Source: Ideonella margarita | Lineage (GTDB): Bacteria > Pseudomonadota > Gammaproteobacteria > Burkholderiales > Burkholderiaceae_C | Assembly: GCF_038066635.1 (NCBI RefSeq) | Contig: NZ_JBBUTI010000007.1 | Coordinates: forward strand, 264,541-328,540 | Length of the DNA: 64,000 bases | Direction of reading: 5' to 3' | Shown here: positions 57,648 to 64,000 of the stretch, in pieces | How positions within the stretch are numbered: the stretch's first letter is position 1 | Layout of the letters: the number at the start of each line of letters is the position of its first letter | The notes under the pieces: model-generated | Seen by the model: only the letters and a program-made list of their open reading frames with translations | What the model was told of the DNA's origin: nothing | The model's database searches: none | Position numbers and translations under genes: made by a program

Positions 57648-57671
57648 TGTATCGCAAAACAAATTGATACA
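57648..57671. promoter_or_regulatory. AT-rich inverted repeat between tolC and lapG
   Basis: TGTATC and GATACA lie 12 bases apart in the most AT-rich part of the 204-base divergent gap, about 47 bases before the tolC start. It could be a regulator site or part of promoters for either gene; nothing identifies the binder. Confidence 0.35.
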
Positions 57672-57805
57672 AATTCGGTTTCGACCCGTATGCGTGACCT
57701 CTGAAACATCTCGCTCTGTGGGTTCGTGGAGGATCCCAGCCACACCGTTCCATTTTTGCAACAGTTGACGCTTGATTTCCACGGTCGGCTGCCGATACAG
57801 ACGCC

Positions 57806-58522
57806 ATGGTGCGTTGTGTCGAGGGCGGTTCAGGCCTGGAACGATTGGCTGGCCCGGCGCTTGTCCGGGCCACGCGCGCTTGGGCGTTTGTGTTTCTGGT
57901 CCTGGTTTCGGCCGCGGCTTGTCTCAGTTGGGCTGCGCCTTGGGACGCGAACCGCATCCTGACCGCAGCCAGCCGGCACGGCGACGCAGCGGTTGCCGGC
58001 GTCCGCGCTTTGCAGGCCAACCTTGCCAAGGTGCCACCGCGCGACGATGCCAGCCTGCTGGCCACGGTGAACAGCTTCTTCAATCAGCGCATCGCGTTTC
58101 GCGAGGACCTGGAAAACTGGGGCCAGGTCGACTACTGGGCCAGTCCGCTGGAGTCTCTGCAAAGGGGAGCAGGGGATTGCGAAGACTACGCCATTGCGAA
58201 ATATTTCACGCTGATATCGACCGGCGTGCCTCATAAGCGGCTTCGTCTGGTTTATGTCCGGGCTGCCGTGAACGGGTTGGTGGTTCCTCACATGGTGCTG
58301 GCGTTTTACCCGTCCGCTGATGCGGATCCGCTCGTGCTCGATAACCTCGTGCCGGACATCCGGCCTGCCAGCCGTCGCCCGGATCTGACGCCGGTTTTCA
58401 GCTTCAACGCCGAGGCGATCTGGGAAGGCGTTGGCACAGCGAACGTGGGAGGCAGCCCTGGCGAGCGGCTTTCTCGCTGGCGCGATGTGCTCATTCGAGG
58501 AAAACAGGAAGGCTTTCTTTGA
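57806..58522 (+). CDS. lapG: Periplasmic cysteine protease LapG (transglutaminase-like)
   Basis: LapG cuts the N-terminal retention part of a LapA-type adhesin when c-di-GMP is low, releasing the adhesin. The 238-residue protein has a membrane/signal segment (about 26-43) and a complete catalytic triad: Cys125 in GDCEDYAIAKYFTL, His162 in VPHMVLAFYP and Asp179 in LDNL. The conserved Trp-rich part WGQVDYWASP precedes the Cys. The gene lies immediately before lapD, its inhibitor, in the usual order. Confidence 0.94.
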   Translation: MVRCVEGGSGLERLAGPALVRATRAWAFVFLVLVSAAACLSWAAPWDANRILTAASRHGDAAVAGVRALQANLAKVPPRDDASLLATVNSFFNQRIAFREDLENWGQVDYWASPLESLQRGAGDCEDYAIAKYFTLISTGVPHKRLRLVYVRAAVNGLVVPHMVLAFYPSADADPLVLDNLVPDIRPASRRPDLTPVFSFNAEAIWEGVGTANVGGSPGERLSRWRDVLIRGKQEGFL

Positions 58523-58580
58523 TTTTGACCTCTGATTCATTGCCCTGGCGCCGGGGTATAAACCGCGGCATGGAGTGCGC

Positions 58581-60485
58581 ATGTCCTTGATTCGACAGGT
58601 CTGGTTGTTGTTGGGTGTCACGCTGGCCTTGGCCATTGCGGGCGGATTCGGTATTTCGGTCGAATCATCCCGCCGCTATCTCGCCGCTCAGCTCACGATG
58701 AAGAACAACGACATGGCGCAGTCGCTGGGCTTGTCGCTGTCGCAGCAGCGTGGCGACGCCACCGCGATGGAGTTGCTGCTCGCCAGCCAGTTCGACACCG
58801 GCTTTTATGAGCAGATGCGCCTGGTGGCGCCTGACGGCAAGGTTCTGATCGACCGCAGCGCGCCGCTCAACAAGAGCAACGCACCGGCCTGGTTTGTAAG
58901 CTGGATGGGCCTGTCACCGGATGTAGGCATTGCGCTGGTCAACGATGGCTGGAAGCAAGTCGGCCGGCTGGAGGTACGGAGCCAGAGCAGTTTCACGGTT
59001 GATCAACTGTGGCGCAGTACCTTGCTGGCGGCTTGGCTGCTGGCATTCCTGGCGCTGATGGCGGGGGCCGTCGCGCGCTACGGCCTTGCACGAATCAAGG
59101 CGCCTTTGTCTGCCACGGTGCAGCAGGCGATGGCGCTGACCGAACGTCGTTTCGTGACGGTGGCCGAGCCCCAGGTGCCAGAGTTGCGCGAGGTGACGCG
59201 TGCCATGAACCTCATGGTTGATCGGCTGCGGTTGATGTTCGACGAGCAGGCCGGTCAGGTGGAAGTGCTGCGTCGCCAGGCGCACTGTGATGATTTGACG
59301 GGCGTATTCAACCGGCCGCATTTCCTGGGTCGCCTGAAAGGCCTGCTCAGCGCCGAGGACGGCAGTGCCTCTGGCGTGTTGGTGCTGGTGCGCATCTGCG
59401 ATTTGCAAGGCATCAATCGCATGCTTGGCCGCGCAGAGGCTGACGCGCTGTTGCGTGAGACGGCGGCTGCCATCGAAGAGTCAGGACGGCGCTCTGTTCG
59501 CCACGAGATCGGCCGGCTCAATGGTTCGGATTTCGCGCTGGTGCTGCCTGATGTGCAGAGCCTGCGTGAATCGGCGGTGGATGTGGCGGCCAAGTTGCGT
59601 ACGCTTTTCCGGACGCGTGAGGGCGATGCCTTCGCCGTGGTGGGTGCCGTGCGCTGGTGGCACGGTGCGTCGGCATCGTCATTGCTGGCGGCCGCAGACC
59701 AGGCTTTGGCCCGAGCAGAAGCGAGAGGAGCCTTTGCGGTTGACCTTGATGACGCGGGTGATGGCCTCGTGCTGGGTGAAGATGCCTGGCGGGTTCGGCT
59801 GGAACAGGCGCTGGCCCATCGGTGGGTTGAATTGGCCAAGTTCGCGATGGTCGACGTGCATGGTGACGTGATTCACTTCGAGTGCCCGTTGCGGCTGCGT
59901 CTTGATAGCGACGGTGCCCCCGTGCCGGCTGCCCAATGGCTGCCCATGGCTCGACGCACGCAACTCACCTGGCGCATCGATCTGCTGGCGGTGGATGTGG
60001 CGCTGTCGGCCATTGCCGTTGACGGACTGCCGCGCTCGGTGAATTTGAGCCCCAGTTCGCTGGCGGATGACGGCTTCTTGCCTGCGTTGCGCCAGTTGTT
60101 GCTGCAGCACCGGGCATCTGCGCCAGGCTTGTGGCTGGAAGTTGCCGAGGCCGGTGCCATGCGCAGCATCGAGCTGGTTCGCGCACTGGTGGATCAAGCG
60201 CATGCGATGGGGGTCAAGGTCGGGCTTGAGCATGCTGGCGAACAAGTCACCGAATCAGGCCGCCTGCTCGAAGCGGGCCTGGACTTCGTCAAGCTCGATG
60301 CCAGCCTGGTGGATGGCATCGCCGAGAGCGCGGCACGTCGGCAGCACATTGCGAGCATGTTGCTGATGTTGCACGGCATTGGCATGGCTGTTTACGCCGA
60401 GGGCGTGAACGAAGAAGCGGACGCCCAGGCCTTGTGGGATTGCGGCATCGACGGCGTGACCGGGCCCGTGGTCAAACGGGCATGA
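58581..60485 (+). CDS. lapD: c-di-GMP receptor LapD (degenerate GGDEF-EAL)
   Basis: LapD binds c-di-GMP in the cytoplasm and then holds LapG away from the adhesin in the periplasm. The 634 residues comprise helix 1 (about 6-25), a periplasmic domain (about 26-147), helix 2 (about 148-168), HAMP (to about 225), GGDEF and EAL. The GGDEF signature reads NGSDF (314-318) and the EAL reads ECPLR (434-438), so both catalytic activities should be lost while binding remains. GGAG-type sequence precedes the ATG; the stop overlaps the next gene (ATGA). Confidence 0.94.
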   Translation: MSLIRQVWLLLGVTLALAIAGGFGISVESSRRYLAAQLTMKNNDMAQSLGLSLSQQRGDATAMELLLASQFDTGFYEQMRLVAPDGKVLIDRSAPLNKSNAPAWFVSWMGLSPDVGIALVNDGWKQVGRLEVRSQSSFTVDQLWRSTLLAAWLLAFLALMAGAVARYGLARIKAPLSATVQQAMALTERRFVTVAEPQVPELREVTRAMNLMVDRLRLMFDEQAGQVEVLRRQAHCDDLTGVFNRPHFLGRLKGLLSAEDGSASGVLVLVRICDLQGINRMLGRAEADALLRETAAAIEESGRRSVRHEIGRLNGSDFALVLPDVQSLRESAVDVAAKLRTLFRTREGDAFAVVGAVRWWHGASASSLLAAADQALARAEARGAFAVDLDDAGDGLVLGEDAWRVRLEQALAHRWVELAKFAMVDVHGDVIHFECPLRLRLDSDGAPVPAAQWLPMARRTQLTWRIDLLAVDVALSAIAVDGLPRSVNLSPSSLADDGFLPALRQLLLQHRASAPGLWLEVAEAGAMRSIELVRALVDQAHAMGVKVGLEHAGEQVTESGRLLEAGLDFVKLDASLVDGIAESAARRQHIASMLLMLHGIGMAVYAEGVNEEADAQALWDCGIDGVTGPVVKRA

Positions 60486-61483
60486 GTGGTCCGCGCTGGC
60501 TGATCCACTGTCAGCCTGATGACCTCGAAGAAGGTTTGTTCGGGCAGGTGGTGCTTTGGGTGTTTGAGCTGTTGCCCGGCCTCGCGGCCAAGGGTGTGCA
60601 GCCAACGTGGGACATACGTTCACGGCTGTACGGTGATGCACCGGACTTTCGTGTATTGCCCGGGGTGTTTGACACCGTGCCCATTGCCGGTGACCCGGCC
60701 ACTGCACGGCGCCGCGGTTTGCTCTCGCTGCGCTCGCGTGGTGTCAGTGTGCTGGGCAATGATTGGCAGGGGCTTCACCGCCTATGGCATGCAAGTTTCC
60801 GGGTGCCGGCACGCATCGAGGCTGCCGCAGATGCCGCCGGCTTGACGGCGAACACGCTGGGATTGCACTTTCGCGGTACCGACAAGAATCTGGCCTCACT
60901 CGATACCAACCCCGTGAGCGCGGATGACTTCCTGCGACTGGCTCAGGACCACCTCCAGAGCCACCCTCAAATCGATGCGATTTTCCTGGCAACCGATGAG
61001 CCCGGTCTGGTTGCGAAGGTTCGGGAACGGCTCGCACCGTTATCAGTGATTCACCTCGGCGATGTGCCGTTTCACAAGTCGACAGATGGCGACTCGCAGC
61101 GCAGCGCTCGTGCGGATCGGGCCTTGCTGGACTGCGTGTTGTTGTCGAGGTGTGCTTCGGTGCTGAAGTGTTCGTCGGCGTTGTCTGGCTTCGCCAAGGT
61201 GTTGAATCCGGAGTTGCAGATCTATCGGGTCGCTGCTTGCAAGCTGTTCAGCGACGTGCCGTATTTCCCGGATGCGTGGATACCGCCGATGCACAGTACC
61301 GAGCCTGAGTGTCAGCGGATTCTGCAGAGGCAGATGCAGGGTGACTGGCTGACGAGCGGACATCCCTTGGCTGCGCGCGGTGAGCCGTTTGTCAGTCGTC
61401 TGCGTGGCACGCTCAGCCAGCGGCTCGTACTTCGGGTCAAGTACCTGGTCTCGTTGGCGCTGGGGCGCCCTCGAAAGGCTTGA
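60482..61483 (+). CDS. Glycosyltransferase-like protein with fucosyltransferase-type motif, coupled to lapD
   Basis: The 333-residue product is not a characterised protein. Its clearest feature is LGLHFRGTDKNLASLDTN (HFRGTDK at 129-135), which resembles the HxRxTDK donor-binding motif of GDP-fucose transferases such as NodZ and FUT8, followed by a Rossmann-like AIFLATDEPGLVAKVRERL and a conserved-looking SKCS-type region (CASVLKCSSALSGFAKVLNP). No signal peptide or membrane helix is seen, so it would act in the cytoplasm. The ATG lies in the lapD stop codon. It may glycosylate the adhesin or a surface glycan; that is inference. Confidence 0.68.
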   Translation: MSGPRWLIHCQPDDLEEGLFGQVVLWVFELLPGLAAKGVQPTWDIRSRLYGDAPDFRVLPGVFDTVPIAGDPATARRRGLLSLRSRGVSVLGNDWQGLHRLWHASFRVPARIEAAADAAGLTANTLGLHFRGTDKNLASLDTNPVSADDFLRLAQDHLQSHPQIDAIFLATDEPGLVAKVRERLAPLSVIHLGDVPFHKSTDGDSQRSARADRALLDCVLLSRCASVLKCSSALSGFAKVLNPELQIYRVAACKLFSDVPYFPDAWIPPMHSTEPECQRILQRQMQGDWLTSGHPLAARGEPFVSRLRGTLSQRLVLRVKYLVSLALGRPRKA

Positions 61484-61513
61484 TCACCTCAACGTGACCT
61501 TGCAGCGCCAATA

Positions 61514-61543
61514 AAAAAGGCGAGCCCTGTGGCTCGCCTTTTT
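61514..61543. terminator. Bidirectional terminator between the lapD operon and the RTX adhesin
   Basis: GGCGAGCC and GGCTCGCC pair around CTGT, flanked by an A-run on the left and a T-run on the right, so it can end transcripts from both sides. Confidence 0.93.
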
Positions 61544-61573
61544 CATGGGGCGCCATATGGCGCTTGTGGCGCA

Positions 61574-64000
61574 TCAATCGGTGATCAGCTTGCCCTTGTT
61601 GAGCAGGTCTTGAATGATCGCCGCATCGGTGGCACCCGTCAGCGTCACACCCGTCAGGGTGATCGTCTGATCGGTCTTCGTGGCGTCGAAGGTGGCGCCG
61701 TAAGCGCCGGTGCTGCTGATGTTGATGACCGTGTCACCGCCCGACGTCGTGAAGTGCAGGTACTTGGTCAACGTGGCACCGGTTTCCCCTTGCAGCAGGT
61801 CACGCAGATCCAGCACGTCGCCACCGGCCGTCGAAGCGGCGGTATTGAAGTCGGAAATGATGTCCTTCTCTGGCGCACCTGCGGTGCCGTGGTCTGCGAG
61901 CTTCCAGGCGAAGGTGTCACCACCCAGGCCGCCCGTCAGCACATCGTTGCCCTTGCCGCCTTCGATGTAGTCAGAGCCGTCACCGCCGTTGATGTTGTCG
62001 TTGCCGCCACCACCACGGATGGTGTCCTTGCCATCGCTGCCGACAATCTTCTCTGCCGTGTCGGTCCCGGTGTAGTCCTTGCCGGTCCGGATGGCGTAGG
62101 TGCCATTCGTCGAGGTTTCGACGATGTCCTGGTTGGCGGCCAGGGTCGGCACGTCACCCGGCGCAAACAACGCGAACTCGTCCGTACCGATGATCTTGTA
62201 GGTGCTGTCAGCTGCACCGGAGGTCTTCACCTCCACGCGCAGGCTGGCGGCGCCGCCCTGATCCCAGTAGACGATTTCGATCAGCTGCATGCCTTCCGAC
62301 AGCACCTTGCCCGTGAAGGTGTTGGTGGTCGTGGACTGGATCTGGTCGACCTGCGCGACGGTCTGGCCGCCGATCAGGACGCGGTAGCCGTCGTCACCCG
62401 TGATTCGCAGGTCATACGTACCACCCGCCGGGATGTAGATGTAGCCCACCATGCGGATGATGGCGTCTGAAGTGGCACCCACGCCGGAGGTGGCTTTCAA
62501 GCCGTCGACGTTGTTGCTGGCAGTGTTCAGGAAGGTGTACAGGTTGTTGCCCGTGCCCACCGTATTGCCTGCCGTGACAGCGTTGTTGCGGCCGAGGTTG
62601 TCACCGAAGTATGGCGTCGTGGACCCGGTTGCCAGACCGAACTCGACCTTGTTGGCAGAGAAGGTGGCATCGGCTGCATTCGGGTTCGACTTCACGCCCA
62701 CGCCAACGATGTTGGTGTTGGCATTGCGGCCTTCGATGATCGACTCGGCATCTGCCAGGTTGTCCAGGTTGGGACTGGTACCTGCGGCGCCGAACTTGGC
62801 ACTGCCGTCGTCTGAATGCAGGCGATTGGCGCCCGAATAAAGCGGGTCGGTCGGTGTGCCCGTCCGGGTGTCGTTGTAGCCGAAGTATTCGCCAGCCAGG
62901 CCGAGGTTCAACGAGGTGATCGTGCTGGTCGTGCTGACCAGCGTCACCGTTTGCGGCGGCAGCACATTGATGGTCAGCGTCGATCCAGCCGTGTCGCCAT
63001 CGTTGTCGATCAGCGTGTAGCCGATGGCTTCGTTGTAGGCCGTGGTGGTGGTCGGTGGCGCCGTGTAGGTGTACTTGCCATCGTCCATGTCGACCACGAA
63101 CTTGCCGCCGGCCAGTGTGTTCACCGTCCAGGTGTTGGTCGCCGCGTCGTAGGTGCCACGGTTCGTGCCGCCGGTCGGCGTGCCCGAGCCATAGGCGTAG
63201 GTCGTGCCGTTCAGCGTGAAGTTGGCCAGGTGGCCGCCATCTGCGCCGATGCCGGAGCCTGCGCCCAGGGTGCCATCAGTCAATGCGCCGCCGGCAGGGG
63301 TGACGATGGAGTCACGCAGGATCGGGGGCAGCTGGTTGATGTCCGACACCACGATCGAGTTGGTGTCCGTCTTGGTGATGCCGTTGTAGGCGACCGGATC
63401 CATGTTGGCCTGTGTGGCGCCGGTGCCCATGCCGTAGGCAAAGGAGTTGATGGCGTTGTCCGACAGGAAGGTCTTCCACAGAGCCTCTTCGCCAGGCTGG
63501 ATGCCGTCTTGTGCAGGCAGCGGGCCGGTGCCGTCCCAATCCTGATTGCCGTTTGGCGTGCCATCGGTCAGGAAGTAGGAGACATTGGTGGCGCCTGCAA
63601 TCTTGCCGGCCGAGGTGAAGGCCGTTCGGGCCGTCAGCAGTGCAGCGTCGTAGTTGGTATTGCCGCCCGCGGTCAAGCCATTGACGTAGGTTTTCGCGTC
63701 CGCAACCGAAATCCAGGTGGTCTGGTAGGCGGCGGCCGAGGTCGAGAACGTCACGACCCGAACCTTGACGTCGCCGAGGTTGTCGTACTGGTCGAGCATG
63801 GCCGCGACCGACTGCTTCATGACATCGAGGCGCGTCGGGCCACCAGCGACGCCGTCGGCGTCGGTGGACATCGAGCCGGAAATGTCCAGCATCAGCATCA
63901 CGTTGGTGTCCTGATAAGGCAGGCGCACGGTCTGGGTGCTGGCGATGGCGGTCGGCGAGTCGTCCTCGACATTCACGGTCAGGCTGCCGCGCGTGATGTT
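61574..64000 (-). CDS. RTX adhesin of the LapA type, C-terminal part (runs off the right edge)
   Basis: The reading frame is open to the window edge, where it reads NITRGSLTVNVEDDSPTA, as in repeats of large adhesins. In order come a VWA domain with MIDAS residues (MLMLDISGSMS, GGNTNYD and FLTDGTPNG; about 63900-63290), a bridging segment, a PA14-like domain (starting GLAGEYFGYND near 62900 and including RITGDDGYRVLIGG), RTX calcium-binding repeats (GGGGNDNINGGDGSDYIEGG; about 62040-61905) and a type I secretion tail. It is likely secreted through the TolC protein nearby and held or released through LapG/LapD. The LapG cleavage site, normally near the N-terminus, is not in the window. Confidence 0.92.
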   Translation of the reverse strand, partial: NITRGSLTVNVEDDSPTAIASTQTVRLPYQDTNVMLMLDISGSMSTDADGVAGGPTRLDVMKQSVAAMLDQYDNLGDVKVRVVTFSTSAAAYQTTWISVADAKTYVNGLTAGGNTNYDAALLTARTAFTSAGKIAGATNVSYFLTDGTPNGNQDWDGTGPLPAQDGIQPGEEALWKTFLSDNAINSFAYGMGTGATQANMDPVAYNGITKTDTNSIVVSDINQLPPILRDSIVTPAGGALTDGTLGAGSGIGADGGHLANFTLNGTTYAYGSGTPTGGTNRGTYDAATNTWTVNTLAGGKFVVDMDDGKYTYTAPPTTTTAYNEAIGYTLIDNDGDTAGSTLTINVLPPQTVTLVSTTSTITSLNLGLAGEYFGYNDTRTGTPTDPLYSGANRLHSDDGSAKFGAAGTSPNLDNLADAESIIEGRNANTNIVGVGVKSNPNAADATFSANKVEFGLATGSTTPYFGDNLGRNNAVTAGNTVGTGNNLYTFLNTASNNVDGLKATSGVGATSDAIIRMVGYIYIPAGGTYDLRITGDDGYRVLIGGQTVAQVDQIQSTTTNTFTGKVLSEGMQLIEIVYWDQGGAASLRVEVKTSGAADSTYKIIGTDEFALFAPGDVPTLAANQDIVETSTNGTYAIRTGKDYTGTDTAEKIVGSDGKDTIRGGGGNDNINGGDGSDYIEGGKGNDVLTGGLGGDTFAWKLADHGTAGAPEKDIISDFNTAASTAGGDVLDLRDLLQGETGATLTKYLHFTTSGGDTVINISSTGAYGATFDATKTDQTITLTGVTLTGATDAAIIQDLLNKGKLITD

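Noticed and set aside
61574..63976. Adhesin gene beginning at the GTG at 63976
   Set aside because: The frame remains open to the window edge and the residues before it continue a typical adhesin repeat, so this is an internal codon of a longer gene.

Overview
The window is a high-GC chromosomal segment of a Gram-negative bacterium, most likely a betaproteobacterium of the order Burkholderiales. Supporting signs are a tmRNA tag reading ANDERFALAA, a Burkholderia-type trimeric porin, an NtrB/NtrC-controlled glnA, UbiG, a Bug-type (TctC) binding protein and an OmpA with a proline-alanine linker. Genes are packed tightly on both strands, often overlapping by a few bases (ATGA junctions). No gene-free stretch exceeds 300 bases, and I see no insertion sequence, prophage, CRISPR array, rRNA or tRNA (apart from tmRNA).

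Layout. 1-5.3 kb: the 5' part of gyrA (minus), ompA-like, ubiG-gph, tmRNA, and a small protein with two ribbon-helix-helix-like units. 5.4-12.4 kb: nitroreductase, TetR regulator, AIM24-like protein, a beta-propeller/deacetylase overlapping pair, a membrane hydroxylase, an EI24-type membrane protein and a CinA-type protein. 12.4-17.4 kb: the nitrogen-control block glnA-orf-ntrB-ntrC, with two NtrC-like boxes and a sigma-54 promoter upstream of glnA. 17.4-22.3 kb: xth, a DUF4337-like protein and folA, then a TPR-GGDEF protein convergent with thyA. 22.4-29.2 kb: an ABC exporter divergent from a MarR regulator that leads a tripartite efflux operon (NodT lipoprotein, EmrA, EmrB), with a palindromic AT-rich region between them. 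29.3-31 kb: an SPFH / membrane protein / RHH regulator operon whose promoter carries a perfect 20-bp palindrome. 31-41 kb: a CoA-transferase/hydrolase, a small GGDEF-like protein, and the minus-strand series mutL, rluF-like, MFS, miaA, di-iron MBL protein; the rluF-like gene carries an N-terminal extension made of 120-bp tandem repeats. 41-53 kb: dedA, a lipoprotein hydrolase, a pabB-pabC fusion, amiC-tsaE, queG, an AEC carrier, a Bug protein, xerD, a porin and marC.

53-64 kb is the most interesting part. It encodes a LapA/LapG/LapD-type adhesin control system: a TolC-family outer-membrane protein, the periplasmic protease LapG with a complete Cys-His-Asp triad, the c-di-GMP receptor LapD with both GGDEF and EAL signatures degenerate, and the C-terminal part of a large RTX adhesin (VWA domain, PA14-like domain, RTX repeats, type I secretion tail) running off the right edge. 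Two things stand out. A glycosyltransferase-like gene with a fucosyltransferase-type HFRGTDK motif is translationally coupled to lapD. And three consecutive minus-strand envelope genes (an L,D-transpeptidase-like protein, a TPR protein and the TolC protein) end in what look like related NTF2-like tails; the TPR and TolC tails are clearly alike.

The window mixes housekeeping functions (DNA topology and repair, tRNA/rRNA modification, folate and thymidylate, nitrogen control, ribosome rescue) with envelope and surface functions. Three proteins carry GGDEF-type domains, of which one looks active and two look degenerate.
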